Assembly: GCA_001940645.1 (NCBI GenBank)
Contig: MDVS01000002.1
Span: 1 to 35,769 of the forward strand
DNA: 35,769 nt
Direction of reading: 5' to 3'
Origin: Candidatus Heimdallarchaeota archaeon LC_3
GTDB lineage: Archaea; Asgardarchaeota; Heimdallarchaeia; Hodarchaeales; LC-3
How positions within the stretch are numbered: the first letter of the stretch is position 1; the number at the start of each line of letters is the position of its first letter. A program made the position numbers and the translations under genes. Positions 25,798-33,351 of this stretch are shown here, in pieces. Under the pieces are notes generated by a model. That model saw only the letters and a program-made list of their open reading frames with translations, was not told the DNA's origin and did no database searches.

Positions 25798-26006
25798 AAA
25801 TACTTTCAACTACTGAAATTCAAGATTTATTTAGGGAATTATCTGAACAATTAAAGCTAATTGAGATTACTTTAGATAAAAACAAGTTAAATAAAAAACC
25901 ATTATCAATAATTTACAAGAATGCTTGGAAACTAAAAGAATACTCACAAACTGCCACTAAAAAATTAAATCAGGTTAAATCAATATTTACTGATACTTTC
26001 GATTAA
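25794..26006 (+). CDS. Small helical protein of unknown function
   Basis: 70 residues, mostly predicted helix, Lys/Leu-rich (LSEQLKLIEITLDKNKLNKKP and KLKEYSQTATKKLNQVKS). The ATG overlaps the stop of the broken frame upstream. No motif is known to me; a helical bundle or a small DNA- or protein-binding role is possible. Confidence 0.4.
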   Translation: MKILSTTEIQDLFRELSEQLKLIEITLDKNKLNKKPLSIIYKNAWKLKEYSQTATKKLNQVKSIFTDTFD

Positions 26007-26137
26007 AAAATGAACTACAAAACCTTAGAAATTGAAGAATAATAATTCAATGGGCAAAATTATCAAACTGGATATTTCTTTTATCATTTTTATCGGCCAT
26101 GAAACGTCCAGCTATTTTGCATTCTTTTTTCAAGGGT

Positions 26138-26779
26138 TTATTGCTTCCCCATAAGCTTTTTTACATAATCTATAGGAGACATTGAATGTGCTTTCATCCA
26201 TCCCAAAATTCTTCTAGTCTCTTCTGGATCAATATTTCTTGCAAAGATTAAATCTGTTACTTTTTTAATTTCTAAATCAGTCTCAGTTAATTTACACGCA
26301 ACTAAAATTGCTGTTAATGCAATTATTCTTTCATCGTAACATGAACGAAATCGTTGATTGGAATAACGATCAACTAAAGCCAATGCTTTCTTCTTTGTTT
26401 GAATTGGCATGCCCTGTTTTCTTAATTTTTTAAATACAATATGAATAATGGATTTTGCACGTGCGTCAATCAATAATTTTTGTAGGTACCATTTCTTAGC
26501 TTTGAACTGTTCCTTAGGGCCTTTTATTTTGCTATAAGAATTTGGGATTTTTTTCATAAGATCTGAATTTGAAATTTCTTTCTCTAAATTCTCACCAGAC
26601 ATTTTCATAACAGTTTTCTCAGCAGCAAAACTGTCCAATCCAATGATCACTGCATTCTCAATAAATTCCATTTTTTTAAAATTATAATTATCTGAATGAA
26701 ATATTCTCATATGTTCAAGAGAGTCTTCAGGTACTTCCTTTACGCAAATATCACATTTATATAACTTTTTACTAACCAC
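26138..26779 (-). CDS. TFB-like cyclin-fold protein with C2H2 zinc finger
   Basis: 213 residues from GTG. The N-terminus has Cys9, Cys12, His23 and His28 (C-x2-C-x10-H-x4-H), a C2H2-type finger in place of the usual TFB zinc ribbon. The C-terminal ~115 residues match one cyclin repeat of transcription factor B: KKKALALVDRYS, ERIIALTAILVACKLTETDLEIKKVTDLI, DPEETRRILGWMK. A normal archaeal TFB has a ribbon, a B-finger and two cyclin repeats in about 300 residues, so this is a short variant. It could recruit or block polymerase at promoters of the element, such as the divergent operon at 27067. Confidence 0.6.
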   Translation of the reverse strand: MVSKKLYKCDICVKEVPEDSLEHMRIFHSDNYNFKKMEFIENAVIIGLDSFAAEKTVMKMSGENLEKEISNSDLMKKIPNSYSKIKGPKEQFKAKKWYLQKLLIDARAKSIIHIVFKKLRKQGMPIQTKKKALALVDRYSNQRFRSCYDERIIALTAILVACKLTETDLEIKKVTDLIFARNIDPEETRRILGWMKAHSMSPIDYVKKLMGKQ

Positions 26780-27066
26780 TAGGATTCCTTCCCAATTTGA
26801 ATATGTTGTTTACATATGAATATTAAATTTTATTCTTAAAGATTCTGGATAATAACGTGATTTTGATTATTAATATATAGTCGCAAAAAATACACTTTTA
26901 TATTGGTAAATGGATCGAATTTTATAGTGTATTTTAAGAGAAATATAACTTAAATGTAAAATGCTTTGAAATATAAGTTGTTATAAGAAAAATTATTACT
27001 TTTTTGTTCTCCCTCTTTTTAAAACTATGAAAATTCGTCTTATAATATTATTTGGTGAGTAATTAA
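26780..27066. promoter_or_regulatory. Divergent promoter region of TFB-like gene and six-gene operon
   Basis: The 287-base gap separates the TFB-like gene (minus) from the operon (plus). GGTGA at 27054-27058 lies eight bases before the TTG at 27067. AT-rich TATA-like words occur (TATATAG near 26875-26881, TATAATATTA at 27040-27049), but none is decisive. Confidence 0.35.
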
Positions 27067-27936
27067 TTGAGTACAAACTACTTTGAATGCGATGGCTGTG
27101 GATTATCAAGATTAAGAATTGATGAGGAATATCCTATTGATGGACAAAGTTTTTGTTCCCTATGTGCAACAGAAAAAGTTTGGTACACCACTGTTAAAGA
27201 AAATAAAAACAGTGAAAATGATTTAGATAAAAAAGATGCATTCGCGGTATTGACAGAACATAGTATATTTACAGATACATTTTCACATTTACGAGCTTAT
27301 GAAACAGCTGTAAGAGCAATGAGTCAATTATTACAACTTAGTAGTGAAAATCGGATAAAAATTGAAGATATGCAGGAATTTACAAAAAAATATAAAGCAG
27401 ATTTAGAGAATGATATTTTACCAGTTCTTAAAAGTTCAGGAATAATAGAATACTTTGATGATGATATTATTAAACCATCAGAACTCCTAAATGAAATTGT
27501 TGAGGACTTTGCTAGAGGTGAAACGGATATTGGTATCAAGAAAATGGATGGATTAGTTAGCATAGCTATTTTGGGCGAAACAAAATATCGTTCAAAAGTT
27601 AGAAGAATATTCTTAGAAGCTGTTAAGAAGGATTGCTTAGATTTATCATCTGGAGATCCTATATCAACTGAACTTACTGATAGAACATTAATAGATGTAG
27701 CTCATTTTTCAGGAGCCTCCGAAAAACAAATAATGAATCAAAAACTAAAAATGCTAAAATACAATTTCTTTTTTGAAAGCCAGAAATCATCAACAAGAGA
27801 AATTGTTGATCCTAGGACTAATGAACGAACTAAAGTTAGAATCTGGACAGTAAAAGAGCCATGGATAAGAACAATATCAAAAGTCCACATAAGAATGAGA
27901 GATTTAGACAGAGAAAGAGTTCTTAAACGACAATAA
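27067..27936 (+). CDS. Zinc-finger protein, first gene of the SMC-like operon
   Basis: 289 residues; TTG start set by GGTGA at 27054-27058. Residues 8-33 carry CDGC and CSLC pairs, a treble-clef/zinc-ribbon pattern. Residues about 60-200 are helical and acidic. The C-terminal part has helix-turn-helix-like LIDVAHFSGASEKQIMNQKLKMLKYN and then a basic strand-rich tail (RTNERTKVRIWTVKEPWIRT). The C-terminus reads as a winged helix, so the protein may bind DNA and bring the ATPases to it. No named family is recognised. The next gene begins 21 bases downstream. Confidence 0.55.
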   Translation: MSTNYFECDGCGLSRLRIDEEYPIDGQSFCSLCATEKVWYTTVKENKNSENDLDKKDAFAVLTEHSIFTDTFSHLRAYETAVRAMSQLLQLSSENRIKIEDMQEFTKKYKADLENDILPVLKSSGIIEYFDDDIIKPSELLNEIVEDFARGETDIGIKKMDGLVSIAILGETKYRSKVRRIFLEAVKKDCLDLSSGDPISTELTDRTLIDVAHFSGASEKQIMNQKLKMLKYNFFFESQKSSTREIVDPRTNERTKVRIWTVKEPWIRTISKVHIRMRDLDRERVLKRQ

Positions 27937-27957
27937 TATCTACTATTACTTATTAAA

Positions 27958-28623
27958 TTGGGATCAGTCATGGTGTTTCTTAGAGGAAATTTTTCTAACA
28001 GTGTAGTTGAAAAATGTGTGAAAATTATTAAACATCAACAAAATCATGGTATACAAAATGGATTGAGAGGTTTTTTATTTTATGGTGAACCAGGTACAGG
28101 AAAAACAACTTGCGCTACTGTTATTAGTGAAAAACTTGGTTTTATGCCAAACCAAATAGGAAGATTTGATAGTGGGGACATTGCTGATGAAAAATATGGA
28201 AGAAGCGAAAAAAGAATAAAAGAAATTTTCACACAAGATTTTAATCTTCTAATTTTTGATGATGTCGATGGTCTGTTCTTAACTAGAAGTTATGGAGTAA
28301 AATTAGAAACTTGGTACCTAACTCATCTTAATGTTTTATTTGGACAAATAGATAAAATGGATACTAGTAAACTTATGGTCATGATGACTACAAATAGAAT
28401 CGATATGATTGATGATGCTTTGAAAGATAGGTTATTATTAATAGAATTTCCTCTTCCAGAAAAAGAAGTATTAAAAGAAGTAGCTCAAAAGAGATGTAGT
28501 GAATTAGACATTCCAAATGAACAATATAAATTTATCCTGGATGGGATTTTAAAAAATTCAGAAATTAAAACTTTTAGAGACGTTGAAAATTTTGTTATTT
28601 CTCAATATGTCGAGATGTTTTAA
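27958..28623 (+). CDS. AAA+ ATPase
   Basis: 221 residues, a nearly minimal AAA+ core. Walker A is GEPGTGKT (39-46), Walker B LLIFDDVD (93-100), sensor 1 MTTNR (139-143), and DRLLLIEFP holds a probable arginine finger at Arg154. A short helical lid follows (about 162-221). The Walker B has Asp-Asp where hydrolytic AAA+ proteins usually have Asp-Glu. The pattern (YGEPGTGKTT, TTNR, DRL..I.FPLP) is nearest to the classical AAA/clamp-loader-like branch. It probably acts on DNA or on the Rad50/SMC-like partner. GGATCAG precedes the TTG/ATG start region. Confidence 0.75.
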   Translation: MGSVMVFLRGNFSNSVVEKCVKIIKHQQNHGIQNGLRGFLFYGEPGTGKTTCATVISEKLGFMPNQIGRFDSGDIADEKYGRSEKRIKEIFTQDFNLLIFDDVDGLFLTRSYGVKLETWYLTHLNVLFGQIDKMDTSKLMVMMTTNRIDMIDDALKDRLLLIEFPLPEKEVLKEVAQKRCSELDIPNEQYKFILDGILKNSEIKTFRDVENFVISQYVEMF

Positions 28624-28640
28624 TAGCTTTTTAAGTTATT

Positions 28641-29015
28641 ATGGGAAAATTTATGTCTAAATCGCTATTAGAAGGATATTTAATTAAGATAATATTCTCA
28701 GAAGCAAATCCCAAAAAGGAAATAATATTTCTTCAAAAACTATGTGATAAGACTGAAAATTTTGAATATCTCAATAAAAACTATTTATTTGCTGATAACT
28801 CCGTTATAAGTTTATATATCATTTCAAAATTGATCAATCAATACAGCCCACTAATTTGGGTGTATGAATTGAAAGAATTTATGGAGTTTAAATTACCAAA
28901 AAATATTAGAAAACTAGCTCAAACTAATGAGGAATTTTATTCTAAATCTATTGTCAATCAATTAGATAAATTTAATTTAGAAGAATTAGGTGAAAAAGGT
29001 GCAGAATTTGAATGA
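28641..29015 (+). CDS. Operon protein of unknown function (124 residues)
   Basis: A mostly helical protein, 17 bases after the AAA+ gene. It has no cysteines beyond one, no signal and no known motif; LPKNIRKLAQTNEEFYSKSIVNQL near the end looks like a helix-turn-helix but is not convincing. ATG at 28641 or 28653 are both possible. Its stop is overlapped by the 40-residue frame that follows, so it is translationally coupled into the operon. Confidence 0.5.
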   Translation: MGKFMSKSLLEGYLIKIIFSEANPKKEIIFLQKLCDKTENFEYLNKNYLFADNSVISLYIISKLINQYSPLIWVYELKEFMEFKLPKNIRKLAQTNEEFYSKSIVNQLDKFNLEELGEKGAEFE

Positions 29016-29130
29016 TGATGAAATGGAAGCGATAGAAGCTGAACTTATTAAAAATTTAAAAAAGAGAGCATCTCGAAGCGAAATTATTAAGGAGATCGAT
29101 GAATTTGTCCGAAACAAAATGGAAATTTGA
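29008..29130 (+). CDS. 40-residue acidic/basic helical protein
   Basis: A TTG frame overlapping the end of the 124-residue gene by eight bases and the start of the SMC-like gene by 32 bases. It reads EMEAIEAELIKNLKKRASRSEIIKEIDEFV, an amphipathic helix pair. Overlap at both ends suggests coupled translation. It may be a small subunit or only a coupling peptide. Confidence 0.4.
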   Translation: MNDDEMEAIEAELIKNLKKRASRSEIIKEIDEFVRNKMEI

Positions 29131-30976
29131 ATTAAACAATATTGGCGGGTTGAATGAGAAGAATGAGTATGAAATTCTCTCAGGATTAAATATTATTGAA
29201 GCACCAAATGCTACGGGAAAGTCTAGTATTACTAATGCAATAAGATTGCTTTGTGCTGAAGGATTAAACAAAAATGAGCGTGATAATTTTCTACGAATTG
29301 CTTTAAATGAAAATTCCGCGAGAGGAGAAGTAAACCTTATCTCAAAGGGATTAAAATATCAGACTATTTTAACCAGAACTCCTAGTGGTAGTATTACCAT
29401 TAAATCGTCAGATTTTCCTTGGGAATCCAATAAAGCATTTGAAGTTGCTTTCTGTGTTCCTGATTCAGAACTAGTCCAGATTATTAATAGTAATGGAAAA
29501 GGATTGAAAAATTGGTTTACGAAAATTAGCGATGTAGAATATTATTCGACTCTTCTAGACATTCTTGACTCAGTACGTTTCGAAAGACAACGAGAAAAAA
29601 ATACATATCAAAAACAATTGAAAGAAGATCCAAAATCTTTAGAGGATTCCATTTTAAAACTTAAAAAGCATCTTAAGGAATTAAATAAAGAAGAAGAAGA
29701 GATTAATAAAAAATATGTTGAGCTTGGCTACCAAGAAGATGCAAAAAGACAGCAGGAACTAAGAGGGAAGAAAAAAGGGATTTCAAAGAAATTAGAAGAA
29801 GTAGAAACAAAGTTATTTAAATTGAGAACAAATCGTGAAATCTGGATTACAAAAAAAGAACCTGCAGAAAAAGATATTAAGCAATTAGAATCTGATTTAA
29901 AAGATGTAACACAAAATTATTCTAAATTAAAAATGAAGAAATCTCATTTAATGGAAAGATTAGAAGAGATTAAAGACGAGAGGGATTTGCACTTAAGAGT
30001 TAAATCTGATTTTGAACAAAAATCCAAAAAATTACAATTGACTCTCGACTCAGAATTGAACAAGTGTGAGTATTGTGGGGAGAAGGTAAAATCTTCTTCA
30101 ATTACTACATTGATTGAAAATTATTCGCAAAATGTAAAAAATGAAAATGAGCTTGTTGATAACCTTAAAGCTGAACGGGAATCAATCAATAAAGAAATAG
30201 ACGAAATAAGATATATGGAGAAACGTATTGGAAAAATACGTACCGAATTAGACCATCAGAATTCCATATTGGTTGAGCTAGAAGGAAAAATAAAAAAATC
30301 AAACAGTGGAATGATAGAACTTCAAACTAGTAGAGACGCATTAAGGAAGAATTTAGATGAAATTGAGGATGAGATCAGTAAAGCAATTAAACCGCGTACA
30401 GAGGAAGCTAAGAAACTTAAGATAAGAAGTCAAAAGATTTCTGGTAGTATGAGTGAGGTTGAAAGACAAATTAGAGAGAATATTGAAAAAATAGAAACTT
30501 TAAGAGCTTCTAATATAAAATTTAAAGAAACAGAGGAGTATTTATCAATTCTCAATACTTTTACAGATTATATAAAGAATCGTTATGAATATTTAATGCA
30601 TGGAGTTCGTGTCGATTTAAATAGACATCTAGGGAAAGCAATAAATCTCATGGAGTATACTGCATTTGAGTCAATTCAAATTTTAGATGATTTCTCATTG
30701 CGATTGATACGAAATAATAGAACTGCTACTGATCTCAGTCGAATTAGTACGTCAGAAAAACTTACGATTGCCCTATTAATAATGTATATTACAAAGATTG
30801 CTTATGCACCTGCTTTTCCTCTTTTTGTTGTAGATGAAGTAATGGGAGCTTATGATAAAACACGTTTCAAAAGAATTTTGGATTTCATTAAAGATGGTGT
30901 CAATTATTTAATAGTTACATCCTTAGTACCTTTAGAAGAACATCGAGAAATACAAATAAAGCATTCAATAAATTAG
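29099..30976 (+). CDS. Rad50/SMC-like ATPase with zinc hook
   Basis: 625 residues; GGAG at 29091-29094 precedes the ATG. Walker A APNATGKSS (35-43), long coiled coils (about 165-320 and 335-490), zinc hook CEYC (Cys324, Cys327) at the exact middle, ABC signature LSRISTSEK (547-555), Walker B PLFVVDE (575-581) and a D-loop AYDKTR. These are all parts of a Rad50/SMC-type ATPase, but the arms are much shorter than in Rad50. No Mre11 gene follows. The type resembles archaea-specific SMC-related proteins. Likely role: ATP-driven DNA tethering, repair, segregation or defence, with the AAA+ and zinc-finger partners of this operon. Confidence 0.85.
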   Translation: MNLSETKWKFELNNIGGLNEKNEYEILSGLNIIEAPNATGKSSITNAIRLLCAEGLNKNERDNFLRIALNENSARGEVNLISKGLKYQTILTRTPSGSITIKSSDFPWESNKAFEVAFCVPDSELVQIINSNGKGLKNWFTKISDVEYYSTLLDILDSVRFERQREKNTYQKQLKEDPKSLEDSILKLKKHLKELNKEEEEINKKYVELGYQEDAKRQQELRGKKKGISKKLEEVETKLFKLRTNREIWITKKEPAEKDIKQLESDLKDVTQNYSKLKMKKSHLMERLEEIKDERDLHLRVKSDFEQKSKKLQLTLDSELNKCEYCGEKVKSSSITTLIENYSQNVKNENELVDNLKAERESINKEIDEIRYMEKRIGKIRTELDHQNSILVELEGKIKKSNSGMIELQTSRDALRKNLDEIEDEISKAIKPRTEEAKKLKIRSQKISGSMSEVERQIRENIEKIETLRASNIKFKETEEYLSILNTFTDYIKNRYEYLMHGVRVDLNRHLGKAINLMEYTAFESIQILDDFSLRLIRNNRTATDLSRISTSEKLTIALLIMYITKIAYAPAFPLFVVDEVMGAYDKTRFKRILDFIKDGVNYLIVTSLVPLEEHREIQIKHSIN

Positions 30977-30991
30977 TAATAGAGAAAGATA

Positions 30992-31225
30992 ATGTTAAAT
31001 AAACCAGAAATAACTATAAAGTTAAAACTTGGGTTAACTCAAAAAGATAAAGAAGGAATGAAATGGCGTATAGGTCATGTTCCTAACGATTTTTTTAAGC
31101 TTGTTCATGGAGAATTTATAATAGAACGTGATAAAGAAACTGGTCATTTTTACCTTTATTTAACTGGACAAGATTATAACAAAGGAGCTAAAAGCGTTGG
31201 TAATTTAACGAAATTTATTAAATAA
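30992..31225 (+). CDS. Small beta-rich protein, last gene of the operon
   Basis: 77 residues, fifteen bases after the SMC-like gene. Strand-rich (ITIKLKLGL, FIIERDKETGHFYLYLTGQDY) and basic at both ends. No motif is recognised. It is short enough to be a subunit or clamp for the SMC-like protein. Confidence 0.45.
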   Translation: MLNKPEITIKLKLGLTQKDKEGMKWRIGHVPNDFFKLVHGEFIIERDKETGHFYLYLTGQDYNKGAKSVGNLTKFIK

Positions 31226-31260
31226 AATTTATATATCTATTATGTTCTGGATTTGGTTAG

Positions 31261-31359
31261 ATTAGCTTACAGTTACAACAAAAGGCAGCTTTTCAACTAA
31301 TGTATGAAGAAAAATTAGTAGAAAAAACTAATTATTCAACCCAATGGAGAGTAAAATAA
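31261..31359 (+). pseudogene. Remnant of an RHH/winged-helix protein C-terminus
   Basis: A 32-codon frame opening after a stop and ending QWRVK. LMYEEKLVEKTNYSTQWRV corresponds to LLKANKIFEINDEWRV at the C-terminus of the 21208 protein. It lacks the rest of the gene and shows that a second copy of the recombinase-linked module once lay here. Confidence 0.4.
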
Positions 31360-31363
31360 TAAT

Positions 31364-31645
31364 TTAGAAACCATTTAGAAGTTTTTCTAACATAGTTTGA
31401 ACTTTATCAGGCAAATTAAGTAATGAAAGACGTTTTCTAATTGTAATATCACTTACTGGGAGTTTTTTTGCAAATCCATCAATTTTTTCTCCCATTTCTT
31501 TTTGCCGTAATTTAGAATTCTCACTAACTATTTTTGGAATCCATTGTAAATAGTTTTGAAAGGCTCTCGCTTCTTCCATTGGAGTTAGATCTGCTCTTTC
31601 TAAATTCTCTACTATTGAATATTTGATTGCTTCCTGATATATCAC
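31364..31645 (-). CDS. ParB-like protein, middle (HTH) part only
   Basis: 93 residues from GTG. IVENLERADLTPMEEARAFQNYL is the hallmark ParB stretch (IENIQREDLNPIEEA), and FAKKLPVSDITIRKRLSLLNLPDKVQTML matches the HTH (G.S...I...L.LL.LP..V...). Between them is an insertion compared with usual ParB. The N-terminal ParB/CTPase domain with the GERRYRA motif is missing, and the dimerisation end is short. Either a decayed partition gene or a mini-ParB. It points to plasmid ancestry of this region. No ParA is seen. Confidence 0.6.
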   Translation of the reverse strand: MIYQEAIKYSIVENLERADLTPMEEARAFQNYLQWIPKIVSENSKLRQKEMGEKIDGFAKKLPVSDITIRKRLSLLNLPDKVQTMLEKLLNGF

Positions 31646-31757
31646 GATATAATTAAACGATCTCTTCTATTTGATTCTATTACTAAATAAGTTCATCTTC
31701 ACTGGTAAAAACGTCTATCATTATTATATCATGATCATTAAGGCATTTTCCACACAG

Positions 31758-31872
31758 AATGTAAAAATCACCACATATCAGGAAGGCTTATTAAACCCAG
31801 TAGCATTTGAAATTTATCAAGGTAATGATACAAGTGCAACAACAATTTTTCTTGCTATTTACTTTATAAATA
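31758..31872 (+). pseudogene. Fragments of surface-protein gene joined to the RHH gene tail
   Basis: 31758-31845 repeats 25337-25425 (the NVKITTYQ..LLNPVAFE.YQG.DTS segment of the surface protein) at close to 90%. After ACAACAATTTTTC the sequence changes to TGCTATTTACTTTATAAATAA, the end of the small RHH gene (LLYK, stop) in + orientation. Two distant parts of the 23.2-25.6 kb module are joined here, so this is a deleted, inverted second copy. Confidence 0.6.
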
Positions 31873-31990
31873 ATTCAAAAAACTAGTAGAAATTAATAAG
31901 TCTTTTTTAATTTAATCTTACAACCCTTAATAGGGATTAAAAACGAGTTATTTAGAAGAAATAAGAATGTAAGACCATATTTAGAGAGTT
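31855..31990 (-). repeat. Inverted repeat, right copy (~135 bp)
   Basis: Reverse complement of 23066-23195 with about 85% identity by eye; the longest exact block is AGATTAAATTAAAAAAGACTT. See the left copy. It adjoins the decayed surface-protein/RHH fragments on its left and the AbrB-like gene on its right. Confidence 0.7.
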
Positions 31991-32011
31991 TTAGAGAGTA
32001 ATTTGAGATTT

Positions 32012-32335
32012 CTAAACTTTAATCGGTTCTTCTTTAGAATCGGATGCTGTTTCCAGTTTTTTTTCTGATTCAAAAAACGAATTTAGTCCTTTACCGAATT
32101 CAGATAGCTGAGATGAAAAAGAATCAAATAATTCTTTGAAACCAGATAATTTTTGATTGTTCGGTTCAATTATTTGCTTGATTTCCTTTTCAGACTCTTC
32201 AGGGAATTCATCTACAATGCAAACCTTAATTTTCTCACCTGTTGGGAATTCAGCAGGTAATAGAATCCTTCTACCTTTTGGAACTATCTTAAAACACGTA
32301 GTTGTTTCACATTTATCATTTTCGTTGTTTACCAT
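32012..32335 (-). CDS. AbrB-like small protein with acidic tail
   Basis: 107 residues, ATG start. FKIVPKGRRILLPAEFPTGEKIKVCIVDE resembles the swapped-hairpin SpoVT/AbrB fold (I..KGRI.IP......G.K..V), the DNA-binding part of many antitoxins and plasmid regulators. The rest is Ser/Glu/Lys-rich and probably unstructured. No toxin gene adjoins. The similarity is short and weak. Confidence 0.4.
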   Translation of the reverse strand: MVNNENDKCETTTCFKIVPKGRRILLPAEFPTGEKIKVCIVDEFPEESEKEIKQIIEPNNQKLSGFKELFDSFSSQLSEFGKGLNSFFESEKKLETASDSKEEPIKV

Positions 32336-32538
32336 TATTTTTTCGCCTGATTTAATTTATTTTTCTAATTTGAGAGCATTTTTAATATTTTTACTCCCAT
32401 TTGGATAATCGTCCATTTGGCTTTTAAAGTTTCTCAATTAGACATTGAATTGATTAACATTATTAGAGTCAAGTCAAAGCACTCACCTCAAGAAAGAAAG
32501 GTAAAAACTTTGATGTTAATTTATACTTGACTGACAAC

Positions 32539-32711
32539 AATTCCTTTGATTAATATAACGGTCTATTTGTTTAATATCTTCTCGATTTAACTAATTCCAA
32601 TTCCTTTGATTAATACAAAAGAGATCAAACGATTGACCTTCTGGAATAACGTTAAAATAAATGACACTAATTTAGATTTGGCAGCTAATAAATTCTTTGA
32701 TTAATACAAAA
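32539..32711 (+). repeat. Three iteron-like direct repeats
   Basis: AATTCCTTTGATTAATA at 32539-32555 and 32599-32615 are identical and start exactly 60 bases apart. A third copy at 32691, missing one C, continues as ATACAAAA like the second. Spacing is 60 and 92 bases. Confidence 0.55.
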
Positions 32712-32808
32712 AAGTTCAATGCTTTGAACTCGAAAAAGGAATCAAAAAAAGTTCAGAAATCAATAATTACTCTATAAAGTTCGCTAAATAAGTGTCTAAT
32801 AGTGTCTT

Positions 32809-32824
32809 ATCTTATAAATAAGAT
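32809..32824. repeat. Palindrome ATCTTAT-AA-ATAAGAT
   Basis: Perfect 7-bp arms with a two-base loop in the proposed origin region. Could be a protein site or cruciform. Confidence 0.4.
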
Positions 32825-33057
32825 CCCTTTTTGATATCTTTTATTAAAAAGCAAACCAAAATTAGCTATTTTTAATGATTATTTAGTCTCAAGCAATCCC
32901 TGTTGAAATTGAGTGTTAATTTGAACAATTTTAACTTAAAATTTAATTTAAAATTAGTAAGAAATTTTAGTTTTTTCAGAAATTATAGCGTAAATTTTGG
33001 ATGCTTAATGTTTTTTATCAGATAATTTTCCCTTTTTGGAAGCTAAATTTTAGACCA

Positions 33058-33078
33058 ATATATCCCTACGGGATATAT
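33058..33078. repeat. Perfect hairpin ATATATCCC-TAC-GGGATATAT
   Basis: 9-bp perfect arms and a 3-base loop, followed by a T run at 33083-33088. It could be a terminator on the + strand, but no + gene precedes it, so a structural element of an origin is as likely. Confidence 0.5.
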
Positions 33079-33351
33079 ATTATTTTTTCAAAGATTTTTT
33101 AGAGATGTAATTTAAAAAAATTTACTAATGAATTAATTTAAGAGAATTGTTCTTAAACTTGAAATATTTAAATCTAAGATGTTTTTTCTTTAGAGCTATC
33201 TATAATTTATTGTTATCTTCACTTCTTGTTTCTAGAGAGAATTAGGATACCTTTGTAGATCATCTTAAATATTTCTTTCAAATTATTACCACCAAATTTT
33301 AATTACTCCTGGATATTTTTTATTTTGTAAATTTCCCTATTCTAAAAGAAC

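Larger units (their letters stand above)
32336..33351. other. 1-kb noncoding region with repeats and palindromes, possible origin
   Basis: No gene is seen. It contains three iteron-like repeats (32539, 32599, 32691) and two strong palindromes (32809 and 33058) in very AT-rich DNA between the AbrB/ParB-like genes and the plasmid-type genes at 33352-35769. This is the composition expected of a replication or partition origin; the role is inferred. Confidence 0.4.

Noticed and set aside
31671..31886. 71-residue plus-strand frame as a gene
   Set aside because: It is made of a surface-protein fragment read into a shifted RHH tail; a pseudogene junction, not a gene.
32539..32711. CRISPR-like array
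   Set aside because: Only three short repeats with unequal spacing (60 and 92 bases), no palindromic repeat and no cas genes; iteron-like instead.
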